Shown here piece after piece: positions 44,013 to 51,678 of a stretch of DNA of 64,000 nt. This stretch comes from an uncultured Duncaniella sp. (lineage in GTDB: Bacteria; Bacteroidota; Bacteroidia; Bacteroidales; Muribaculaceae), in assembly GCA_910576785.1 (NCBI GenBank), contig CAJTJG010000010.1, forward strand, positions 1 to 64,000, read 5' to 3'. The stretch's first letter is position 1. Each line of letters starts with the position of its first letter. The notes below the pieces were generated by a model, which made no database searches, was not told the origin of the DNA, and saw only the letters and a list, made by a program, of their open reading frames with translations. The position numbers and the translations under genes were made by a program.

Positions 44013-45170
44013 TCAAGCCAGGAATCCGAGGAGGACACCGGCAGCTACAGCAGAGCCGATCACACCGGCTACGTTGGGACCCATGGCGTGCATGAGCAGG
44101 TAGTTGCTGGGATCATACTCGAGTCCGAGATTGTTGGAGATACGTGCCGACATGGGCACGGCGGAAACTCCGGCGTTGCCGATGAGGGGGTTGATCTTCT
44201 TGGACTGCGGGAGGAACAGGTTGAAGAGCTTGACGAAGAGCACACCGCTCGAGGATGCGATGACGAATGCCATGAATCCGAGCAGGAAGATGCGGATGGT
44301 CTCGGAAGTGAGGAATTCCGAAGCCTGTGTGGATGCACCTACGGTCATACCGAGCAGGATGGTGACAATGTCGGTGAGAGCGTTGCTGGCGGTCTTGGCC
44401 AGACGGTTTGTCACACCACACTCCCTGAGAAGGTTGCCGAAGAAGAGCATGCCGAGCAGAGGAATGCCGGAGGGCACGACGAAGCAGGTGAGGATCATGC
44501 CCACGATGGGGAAGATGATCTTCTCGTTCTGCGATACGGCACGGGCCGGTTTCATCTTGATAAGGCGTTCTTTCTTGGTGGTGAACAGGCGCATGAGCGG
44601 TGGCTGGATCACAGGAACGAGGGCCATGTAGGAGTAGGCCGACACGGCTATCGCACCCATGAGGTTGGGAGCCAGCTTTGACGAAAGGAAGATGGCGGTG
44701 GGGCCGTCGGCGCCGCCGATGATGGCGATGGCACCGGCCTGGTCGGGGGCGAAGCCCAGAAGCAGGGCCACCATGTAGGCACCGAATATGCCGAACTGTG
44801 CGGCCGCACCGATGAGCATGAGCTTGGGATTGGCGATGAGGGCCGAGAAGTCGGTCATGGCGCCGATGCCAAGGAAGATGAGCGGCGGATACCATCCGGC
44901 ACTGACACCGTTGTAGAGGATGTTGAGCACGGAGCCTTCCTCATATATGCCTATCTCGAGGCCTGCGGTGGTGTTGAACGGGATGTTGCCGATGAGTATG
45001 CCGAATCCGATGGGCACAAGGAGCATGGGCTCGAAGTTCTTCTTGATGGCGAGCCAAATGAAGAAGAGGCCCACCACAAGCATCACGAGATGCTCCCATG
45101 TGGCGTTGTAGAAACCTGTCAGGTGCCAGAACTCCTGCAGGTTCTGCATTATGAAATCACCAAATGTCAT
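44013..45170 (-). CDS. oadB: Sodium-translocating decarboxylase beta subunit
   Basis: A 385-residue integral membrane subunit with about nine helices that couples carboxybiotin decarboxylation to Na+ export. The functional Asp is in the context IGGADGPTAIFLSSKLAP, and the region GNLLRECGVTNRLAKTA is typical of OadB/MmdB. Together with the carboxyltransferase, biotin carrier and OadG genes upstream it forms a methylmalonyl-CoA decarboxylase that makes propionyl-CoA and a Na+ gradient. It lies 39 bp after the biotin carrier gene and is followed by a strong terminator. Confidence 0.95.
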   Translation of the reverse strand: MTFGDFIMQNLQEFWHLTGFYNATWEHLVMLVVGLFFIWLAIKKNFEPMLLVPIGFGILIGNIPFNTTAGLEIGIYEEGSVLNILYNGVSAGWYPPLIFLGIGAMTDFSALIANPKLMLIGAAAQFGIFGAYMVALLLGFAPDQAGAIAIIGGADGPTAIFLSSKLAPNLMGAIAVSAYSYMALVPVIQPPLMRLFTTKKERLIKMKPARAVSQNEKIIFPIVGMILTCFVVPSGIPLLGMLFFGNLLRECGVTNRLAKTASNALTDIVTILLGMTVGASTQASEFLTSETIRIFLLGFMAFVIASSSGVLFVKLFNLFLPQSKKINPLIGNAGVSAVPMSARISNNLGLEYDPSNYLLMHAMGPNVAGVIGSAVAAGVLLGFLA

Positions 45171-45209
45171 AATTAACTGATTGTAGTTGTGATATGAAAT
45201 GAGTGATTC

Positions 45210-45644
45210 TTATTCGAGGGTGAGGAGAATGCCACCGTCGAGCACGGAGTCGCCTACGGAGACAGCAATGGATGCCACCTTGCCGTCGTGGCCGGCGTGA
45301 ATGGCGTTTTCCATCTTCATGGCCTCGAGCATCACTACAGTGTCGGAAGCTTTGACCACATCGCCCACTTTCACGGGGATGCTCATCACCACGCCGGGGA
45401 GCGGGGCCTTTACCTGGAAGCCTGCGGCCGAAACCGAGGGCTTGTTGATGACCTTGGCGCCACTGTCGGTGCGGGGAGCTGCCGACGGACGGGGCTTGGT
45501 GACGATGGTGACGGGCTTGTCGGTTTTTTCGAGCTCAACCTTGTAGGGAACGCCGTTGACCTCAACTTTGGCTACGTTGTTGTCAATGTCGCCCACCTTC
45601 ACCGAATAGAGGTTGCCGTTGATGCGATATTTATATTCTTTCAT
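45210..45644 (-). CDS. Biotin carrier subunit of methylmalonyl-CoA decarboxylase
   Basis: A 144-residue biotin carrier. A conserved N-terminal part of about 50 residues is followed by a Pro/Ala-rich linker and a biotinyl domain (about 75-144) with the biotinylated Lys in VMLEAMKMENAIHAGHDG (EAMKM). It passes carboxybiotin from the transcarboxylase MmdA to the membrane subunit. It lies between the OadG and OadB genes. Confidence 0.93.
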   Translation of the reverse strand: MKEYKYRINGNLYSVKVGDIDNNVAKVEVNGVPYKVELEKTDKPVTIVTKPRPSAAPRTDSGAKVINKPSVSAAGFQVKAPLPGVVMSIPVKVGDVVKASDTVVMLEAMKMENAIHAGHDGKVASIAVSVGDSVLDGGILLTLE

Positions 45645-45694
45645 TTTGAGTTTGCTGGGTTATAGAGAAAGTGTGAATGGTGAGAGAGTTCTTT

Positions 45695-46621
45695 TTAGCG
45701 GCGCGGAAGCTCGCGGAGCGAGTAGATCTTGGAGCTCCAGGGTGAGTAGGAGCGGCGCACCTTGTTGATGGTCAGGATGGCCGACTCGCGGTCGTGGGCG
45801 TCGAGGTGGTCATGGAGGGCCATGGATATGGCTGCGATGACCTCGCCGGAGTCCTGATCGTCATGAACGTGTACGGCGTCGGGCTCTGTCTCGGCGAGAG
45901 CCTTGGCTTTGCGCGACTTGGAGATGTTGGCACCGATCTTGTTGATGATCTGGAAGCATATGGCAAGCACGAGCAGCGCTGTGAACACGATGCACATGGC
46001 CATCACCGCCATGCCGAAACCATTCTCGTCCTGCTCGGCAAACATGTCTACCTTTGAGTTGGTGCTCTTGATGATGTTGTTGCTCGAGGGGGTGATGTAG
46101 AGAGCTTCGGATCCGTCACGGATCTCCCAGGCTTCGGGGTTGCCGGTACCGCCCTCGCCATCTACCTTGCGGGCATATGACTGGCCGGGCTTGAGTGTGC
46201 CGGGCACTACGATCTCGTCTATGAGCGACTTGCCGTCGGCGTCGTAGATGGCTACGTAGTTGTCCTGGCCGGGAGTGAATGTGAAGTTCATGTGGAAGGT
46301 ACCCTTGTTGGGTTCGCCGTCGGCCCAGAAGAGGACGTGCTGGCGGGTGGGTATCTCGGTGTTGACGTCGCCCAGCGGGACGGGATAGAGCGTGGGAGCG
46401 TTGCGGTCGTTGGTGAGGAATACGCTTGATATCTCAAGCGGTCCGAATGTGGAGTTGTAGAGCTCCACCCATGCGGAGTAACGGCCGAAGTCGTCCACGA
46501 CGCTTGTCGAGTCGTTGGCGACCATCACCTCGTTGATGCGCAGGCCGCGGCGTCCCTGGGCAGAGACGGCCACAACGCATGCCAGCGTGACAGCGAGGAG
46601 GGTCAATATTCGTTTCTTCAT
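45695..46621 (-). CDS. OadG-type subunit with N-terminal lamin-tail-like domain
   Basis: A 308-residue membrane protein that joins two parts. Residues about 20-165 follow a signal-like segment and look like a lamin-tail (LTD) domain: RGLRINEVMVAND, SAWVELYNSTFGPLEISSVF and a periplasmic beta sandwich. A single helix near 205-230 then leads to a short cytoplasmic OadG-like tail (residues about 235-308) ending KVRRSYSPWSSK. The OadG/MmdD subunit holds the decarboxylase complex together, and the family is normally only about 80-120 residues. An added periplasmic domain is notable. It lies between mmdA and the biotin carrier gene. Confidence 0.75.
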   Translation of the reverse strand: MKKRILTLLAVTLACVVAVSAQGRRGLRINEVMVANDSTSVVDDFGRYSAWVELYNSTFGPLEISSVFLTNDRNAPTLYPVPLGDVNTEIPTRQHVLFWADGEPNKGTFHMNFTFTPGQDNYVAIYDADGKSLIDEIVVPGTLKPGQSYARKVDGEGGTGNPEAWEIRDGSEALYITPSSNNIIKSTNSKVDMFAEQDENGFGMAVMAMCIVFTALLVLAICFQIINKIGANISKSRKAKALAETEPDAVHVHDDQDSGEVIAAISMALHDHLDAHDRESAILTINKVRRSYSPWSSKIYSLRELPRR

Positions 46622-46635
46622 ATTTCTCAAAACCA

Positions 46636-48189
46636 TTAGAGGGGGATATTGCCGTGCTTCTTGGCGGGGTTGACCACCTTCTTGGTGGCGAGCTGCTGGA
46701 GGGCACGGATGACGCGGAAGCGGGTGTTGCGCGGTTCGATAACGTCGTCGATATAGCCGTAGCGGGCTGCGTTGTAGGGGTTGCAGAAGAGCTTGTTGTA
46801 CTCGTCCTCCTTCTCCTTGAGCACCTTGGCGGGGTCTTCGGCGGCTTTTGCCTCCTTGGCATAGAGCACTTCGACGGCGCCTGCGCCACCCATTACGGCG
46901 ATCTCGGCGGTGGGCCATGCGTAGTTCATGTCGCCGCGCAGCTGCTTGCAGGACATCACGATGTGCGAGCCGCCGTAGCTCTTGCGGAGTGTGACTGTCA
47001 CCTTGGGGACGGTGGCCTCACCGTAGGCATAGAGGAGCTTGGCGCCGTGGAGGATCACGCCGTTGTACTCCTGGCCTGTGCCGGGGAGGAAGCCGGGGAC
47101 GTCGACGAGTGTGACGAGAGGAATGTTGAAGGCGTCGCAGAAGCGAACGAAGCGTGCGCCCTTGCGCGAGGCGTTGCTGTCGAGCACGCCGGCAAGGAAC
47201 TTGGGCTGGTTGGCTACGATACCCACGGCCTGGCCGTTGAAGCGGGCGAAACCTATGATGATGTTCTTGGCGAAATCGCGCTGTACTTCAAGGAACTCAC
47301 CGTTGTCGATGATGGCACCGATCACCTCGTACATGTCGTAGGGGCGGTTGGCCGAGTCGGGGATGATCTCGTTGAGGGAGTCCTCAAGACGGTCGATGGG
47401 GTCGTTGCACTCCACCAGCGGCGGCTCCTCGAGGTTGTTCTGGGGTATGTAGCTGAAGAGTTTGCGGATGATGGAGAGTGTCTCCTCGCCATCCTCGGCA
47501 GCGAAGTGGGCCACACCGCTCTTCTGCGAGTGCACGGCTGCACCACCGAGAGCTTCCTGGGTCACATCTTCGCCGGTTACGGTCTTGACCACCTTGGGTC
47601 CGGTGAGGAACATGTAGGATATGCCCTTGGTCATGATGGTGAAGTCGGTGAGGGCGGGGGAGTATACGGCGCCGCCGGCACAGGGGCCGAGGATACCGGA
47701 GATCTGGGGTATCACACCAGAGGCGAGAATATTGCGCTGGAAGATCTCGGCATATCCTGCCAGGGCGTTGATGCCCTCCTGGATACGAGCGCCGCCCGAG
47801 TCGTTGAGGCCGATGACGGGAGCGCCCATCTTCATGGCCATGTCCATGATTTTGCAGATCTTCTGGGCCATGGTCTCGCTGAGGGAGCCGCCGAACACGG
47901 TGAAGTCCTGGGCGAAGACGTAGACGAGACGACCGTCGATTGTGCCGTAGCCGGTCACGACGCCGTCGCCGAGATAGCTCTTCTTCTCCTGGCCGAAGTT
48001 GTGGCAACGGTGACGGACGAACATGTCGATCTCCTCGAACGAACCCTCGTCGAGGAGCTGTGCGATACGTTCGCGCGCAGTGTACTTGCCGCGTTCATGC
48101 TGCTTCTGGATGGCCTTTTCGCCGCCACCCAGACGAGCCTCCTCGCGCAGTGCGATAAGCTCTTTTACTTTTTCAAGCTGATTGCTCAT
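46636..48189 (-). CDS. mmdA: Methylmalonyl-CoA decarboxylase/acyl-CoA carboxyltransferase alpha subunit
   Basis: A 517-residue biotin-dependent carboxyltransferase of the propionyl-CoA carboxylase beta/MmdA family. It transfers CO2 from methylmalonyl-CoA to biotin on the carrier subunit. The crotonase-type halves are visible: the N-terminal half with FAQDFTVFGGSLSETMAQKI and LNDSGGARIQEGINALAGY, and the C-terminal half with FVRFCDAFNIPLVTLVDVPG and SYGGSHIVMSCKQLRGD. Length is normal. The operon context (mce upstream; OadG, carrier and OadB downstream) favours decarboxylase rather than carboxylase function. Confidence 0.93.
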   Translation of the reverse strand: MSNQLEKVKELIALREEARLGGGEKAIQKQHERGKYTARERIAQLLDEGSFEEIDMFVRHRCHNFGQEKKSYLGDGVVTGYGTIDGRLVYVFAQDFTVFGGSLSETMAQKICKIMDMAMKMGAPVIGLNDSGGARIQEGINALAGYAEIFQRNILASGVIPQISGILGPCAGGAVYSPALTDFTIMTKGISYMFLTGPKVVKTVTGEDVTQEALGGAAVHSQKSGVAHFAAEDGEETLSIIRKLFSYIPQNNLEEPPLVECNDPIDRLEDSLNEIIPDSANRPYDMYEVIGAIIDNGEFLEVQRDFAKNIIIGFARFNGQAVGIVANQPKFLAGVLDSNASRKGARFVRFCDAFNIPLVTLVDVPGFLPGTGQEYNGVILHGAKLLYAYGEATVPKVTVTLRKSYGGSHIVMSCKQLRGDMNYAWPTAEIAVMGGAGAVEVLYAKEAKAAEDPAKVLKEKEDEYNKLFCNPYNAARYGYIDDVIEPRNTRFRVIRALQQLATKKVVNPAKKHGNIPL

Positions 48190-48233
48190 TTTATACTAAA
48201 TGGTGTGAATTTTTTCAGGGGAAATGTGTTTTC

Positions 48234-48653
48234 TTACTTGTTGGGATCCTCGCAGAGCTCGATGAGAGTGCCGCATGTGCTCTTGGGATGGAGGAATGCG
48301 ATGTTGAGGCCTTCCGCGCCCTTGCGGGGAGCCTTATCGATGAGTCGGCAACCTTTCTCCTCCACTTCGTCGAGGGCGTTCTGTACGCCGTCCTCGATAG
48401 CGAGGGCGATGTGCTGGATTCCGCCGCGGCCGCCGTTGTTGGCTATGAACTTGCTGATGGCGCTCTCGGGTGCGGTTCCCTCAAGGAGCTCGATCTTGGT
48501 CTGGCCTATCTTGAAGAATGCTGTGCGCACTTTCTGGTCGGCAACTTCCTCGATGGCAAAGCATTTTATGCCGAGGGTGTTCTCATAGAAGGCGATGGCC
48601 TCTTCAAGGTTGGGCACGGCGATGCCCACGTGTTCGATATGTGAAATATCCAT
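48234..48653 (-). CDS. mce: Methylmalonyl-CoA epimerase
   Basis: A 139-residue VOC-fold metalloenzyme that interconverts (R)- and (S)-methylmalonyl-CoA, giving MmdA its substrate in the succinate-to-propionate pathway. The opening ISHIEHVGIAVPNLEEAIAF holds the first metal-binding His, GGRGGIQHIALAIEDGVQ the second, and GTLIELCE the Glu. It is the first gene of the operon, 45 bp before mmdA, with a good promoter upstream. Confidence 0.95.
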   Translation of the reverse strand: MDISHIEHVGIAVPNLEEAIAFYENTLGIKCFAIEEVADQKVRTAFFKIGQTKIELLEGTAPESAISKFIANNGGRGGIQHIALAIEDGVQNALDEVEEKGCRLIDKAPRKGAEGLNIAFLHPKSTCGTLIELCEDPNK

Positions 48654-48751
48654 GGTAATAAATGATTGAATTTGTTTATAATCCGATGATATGCACTGAA
48701 TTGCGCCTTATACACCATGGATGTCGGTGAAAGGCGCTATTTTCACGTGTG

Positions 48752-48782
48752 CAAATTTAAAGAAATTTTTCATCAAAACAAA
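48752..48782 (-). promoter_or_regulatory. Promoter of the mce-mmdA-oadGB operon
   Basis: On the minus strand TTTG (48779-48782) and TAAATTTG (48752-48759) match the Bacteroidetes -33 and -7 boxes with a 19-nt spacer. The start would be near 48746, leaving about 93 nt of leader before mce. Confidence 0.55.
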
Positions 48783-48823
48783 TTATATTTTGGCGGTTGT
48801 TTAAAAACCAACCGGTTTCCTTG

Positions 48824-49534
48824 TCAGAGGCGTCCCTCGTCGGCATAAGAGTAGTAGCTGCCACGCGCTATGATGATGTGGTCAAGGACGTTTATGCCGA
48901 GTATTTTGGCACCTTCGCGTATGCGACGTGTGAGATTGTCGTCCTCGCCGCTGGGGCGGTCGTTGCCCGAGGGATGGTTGTGTACCAGTATGATCCCCTC
49001 GGCGAGACAGTCGATGGCGCGTTTCAACAGCAGTTTGACATCCACCACGGTAGCGGCTGTGCCTCCCTGCGATATGCAGCGGGAGTAGGTGACCCTGTTG
49101 GACCGTGACAGCATGAGCACCCAGAATTCCTCGTATTCCAGATGGGCGAGTTTGGGTTGCATGAGTGAGGCGGCGTCGCGGCTGGATCGTATCACCGGAT
49201 CCTGGCGTGACGAGGCCTGTAGGCTGTTGCGGCGTCCGAGCTCGAAGGCTGCGGCGAGACTGACGGCTTTGGCTGGACCCACGCCTTTGTATTTGCTCAT
49301 CAGTTCGTTCATGGAGAGGCGGGCCAGGTTGTCGATGCGTCCGTCGCAGTCGCGGAGTATGGTGCGGGCCATGTCGATGACGGACATGCCCGGGAGGCCG
49401 CCTCCGAAAAGTATGGCTATGAGTTCGGCATCGCTCAGCGACCGTATGCCTTGTGAGAGAGCCTTCTCGCGGGGCATGTCGTCGGCCTGCATGTCGCGTA
49501 TACGCAGTGTGGTGAAAGGGGGCTCGGAGTCCAT
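48824..49534 (-). CDS. radC: RadC family protein (JAB domain)
   Basis: A 236-residue RadC-like protein with an N-terminal helix-hairpin-helix-like region and a C-terminal JAB/MPN metalloprotease-like domain with ILVHNHPSGNDRPSGEDD, the usual HxHPSGxxxPSxxD metal-binding motif. It was once tied to DNA repair, but its true role is unclear. It is the last gene of the dipeptidase-pcrA-nspC-GT2-radC transcription unit, 3 bp after the GT2 gene. Confidence 0.93.
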   Translation of the reverse strand: MDSEPPFTTLRIRDMQADDMPREKALSQGIRSLSDAELIAILFGGGLPGMSVIDMARTILRDCDGRIDNLARLSMNELMSKYKGVGPAKAVSLAAAFELGRRNSLQASSRQDPVIRSSRDAASLMQPKLAHLEYEEFWVLMLSRSNRVTYSRCISQGGTAATVVDVKLLLKRAIDCLAEGIILVHNHPSGNDRPSGEDDNLTRRIREGAKILGINVLDHIIIARGSYYSYADEGRL

Positions 49535-49537
49535 TGG

Positions 49538-50539
49538 TCATTTACCTTTGCGTATGAGCACTTCCTCACTGATGTCCCTGCCGCGTCCGAGCATGATCTT
49601 TGTGACATATGCGCGTATGAATCCGGTGCCGTAGCCGGTGATCTGTATGACGCTCGCCGGGATGGCTTTCAGGGCTATGAGGATGGAGCGGGTGGTGGCC
49701 AGCGCTGTGATGAATATGGCCAGAAGGTATATGCCGAGGGGAAGTAGCCACCATGGAGACAGGAATATACCGGCGAGCAGCAGCGCCACGCCGATGATGA
49801 CCGCGATGGCCGGAAGTGTGTGGACGGCTTTGAGTGAGCCGGGGTAGAGGAGCTTGAGGGTGATGCGCGACATGCCGAAGACGTAGACCTGACGGAAGAA
49901 CTTGCGGAAGTCCACGCGCCGTTTGTGGTAGACGTAGGCCGGCCGTATCAGTGATATGCCGAATCCTGCCTGACGTATGCGGGTGCTCATGTCGATATCC
50001 TCGGAGAACATCTCTCTGAATCCGCCCACTTTTTTGTAGACCTCTCGTCTGAACCCCATGTTGAATGTGCGTGGTGTGAATTTCTCCATGCTCACTTTGC
50101 CGCCGCGTATGCCGCCGGTGGTGAGAAAAGAGGTCATCGAGTAGTTGATGGCTTTCTGTGTGGTTGTGAATGAGTCGTGGGCTGCGTCGGGCCCTCCGAA
50201 GCAGTCGGTGGGGTGGGCGTCGAGCTCGCGTGACAGGATCTCGAAATAGCGGGGCGGGATGACGCAGTCGCTGTCGAAGAATATGAACCATTCGCCGCCG
50301 GCACGTTCCATGCCGTAATTGCGCGCTATGGATCGCCCTTCATTCTCCTTGTAATAGTATGCGGCGTTTACATCGGGATACCTCCGCACGGCATCCTCAC
50401 ACCTTATGGTGGATCCGTCTTCCACAAATATGGCCTCGAAGTCGCGGCATGTCTGCGCGGAGAGGCTGCGCATGAGGTCGTCCACTTCATCGGGGCGGTT
50501 GTAGACGGGGATGATCACTGAGAATTTCGGTCTGTCCAT
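49538..50539 (-). CDS. Glycosyltransferase family 2 with C-terminal membrane helices
   Basis: A 333-residue GT-A-fold glycosyltransferase. The N-terminal part (SVIIPVYNRPDEVDDLMRSL, then EDGST and FFDSDCVIPP with the DxD-like motif) binds the nucleotide sugar; a later EDID motif (MFSEDIDMSTRIRQAGFGI) is the catalytic base region. Two or three helices near residues 245-300 anchor it in the inner membrane. It probably adds a sugar to a lipid- or envelope-linked acceptor. It starts 8 bp after nspC; the substrate is unknown. Confidence 0.9.
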   Translation of the reverse strand: MDRPKFSVIIPVYNRPDEVDDLMRSLSAQTCRDFEAIFVEDGSTIRCEDAVRRYPDVNAAYYYKENEGRSIARNYGMERAGGEWFIFFDSDCVIPPRYFEILSRELDAHPTDCFGGPDAAHDSFTTTQKAINYSMTSFLTTGGIRGGKVSMEKFTPRTFNMGFRREVYKKVGGFREMFSEDIDMSTRIRQAGFGISLIRPAYVYHKRRVDFRKFFRQVYVFGMSRITLKLLYPGSLKAVHTLPAIAVIIGVALLLAGIFLSPWWLLPLGIYLLAIFITALATTRSILIALKAIPASVIQITGYGTGFIRAYVTKIMLGRGRDISEEVLIRKGK

Positions 50540-50547
50540 GGCGGTGT

Positions 50548-51678
50548 TCAGCTCATTCGGTTTTTATAGTCCATGTAGTCGAACTGCCTGAGGTAGCGGC
50601 AGTCACCATCGGCATCGCATAGCACCATGGCTGGGTGGGCTATGCCGTTGAACATGTTGGTCTTCACCGTGGTATAGTGGTTCATGTCCTCAAGAGTGAG
50701 GCGTGTGCCCGGTGTCAGGGGTGTGGCGAAGGTCCAGTCGCCCACATAGTCGCCGCTCAGACAAGAGTTGCCTCCGAGGCGGTAGGCGGGGAGTCCGGGT
50801 GCGGGATCGGTGCTTTCGGTGATGGCAGGTTTGTAGGGCATCTCCAGGCAGTCGGGCATGTGGCATGCGAACGAGGCGTCGATAATAGCCGTGCTTACCC
50901 CCTGGTTCTCGACCACATCGAGCACGGAGGTGATCAGATCGCCCGTGCGCCACGTGAAGGCGCTGCCCGGCTCCATCACTACCTTGAGCCACGGGTAGCG
51001 GCTGCGGAATCCGCGCAGGAGATTTATAAGATGATCGGTATCATATCCTTCGCGGGTCATGAGATGACCTCCGCCGAAGTTGACCCATTTCAGTTGCGGG
51101 AGGTAGGATCCGAACTGCTCCTCGAATGCTGCGAGCACTTTTTCGAGATCGTGGGAGTCGCTCTCGCAGAGGGCATGGAAATGCAATCCTTCGATCCCTT
51201 CGGGCAGATATCCGCCGAGCTGATCGGCCGTGACTCCAAACCGGCTTCCCGGCAGGGCCGGATTGTAGATCTCTGTCTCTATCACAGAGCACTGCGGGTT
51301 GACCCTGAGACCCGGGGATACACCTGCGGCGATGGCTCTGGCTCCATATTTCTCCCATTGGGATAGGGAGTTGAATGTGAGATGGGTGGCTCTTGACAGG
51401 AATTCATCTATGGTGGAGTCGGTGTAGACGGGACAGTATACGTGAGCCTCGCCCCCAAGTTCCTCATTGCCAAGACGCAGTTCGTTGAGCGAGCTTGCGG
51501 TGAAGTCGCGGTTATACTCCCTGACGATATGGAATGTGCGCCAGAGGGCATTGGCTTTGAAAGCCATGATGATATTCACACCGGCCTCACGCTCCACACG
51601 GTTGATGAGTTCAAGGTTGCGGCGCAGACGCGTCTCGTAGACTATATAGAATGGGGTTGGGATCTCCTCTATTTTCAT
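50548..51678 (-). CDS. nspC: Carboxynorspermidine decarboxylase
   Basis: A 376-residue alanine-racemase-fold PLP enzyme that makes norspermidine or spermidine from the carboxy-precursor. The PLP lysine is in the context NIIMAFKANALWRTF near residue 40, and later motifs include FGGGHLMTREGYD and ACHMPDCLEMPYKP. Bacteroidetes use this aspartate-semialdehyde route in place of spermidine synthase. Its partner, carboxynorspermidine dehydrogenase, is not in this window. Its start overlaps the pcrA stop by 4 bp. Confidence 0.93.
   Translation of the reverse strand: MKIEEIPTPFYIVYETRLRRNLELINRVEREAGVNIIMAFKANALWRTFHIVREYNRDFTASSLNELRLGNEELGGEAHVYCPVYTDSTIDEFLSRATHLTFNSLSQWEKYGARAIAAGVSPGLRVNPQCSVIETEIYNPALPGSRFGVTADQLGGYLPEGIEGLHFHALCESDSHDLEKVLAAFEEQFGSYLPQLKWVNFGGGHLMTREGYDTDHLINLLRGFRSRYPWLKVVMEPGSAFTWRTGDLITSVLDVVENQGVSTAIIDASFACHMPDCLEMPYKPAITESTDPAPGLPAYRLGGNSCLSGDYVGDWTFATPLTPGTRLTLEDMNHYTTVKTNMFNGIAHPAMVLCDADGDCRYLRQFDYMDYKNRMS

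Noticed and set aside
43839..44681. 280-codon frame on the plus strand
   Set aside because: It runs antisense through the terminator and the oadB gene and looks acidic and repetitive, as such shadows do.
46654..48588. 644-codon frame on the plus strand
   Set aside because: It is antisense to mmdA and mce, whose products match known families; it is a by-product of GC-rich codon bias.
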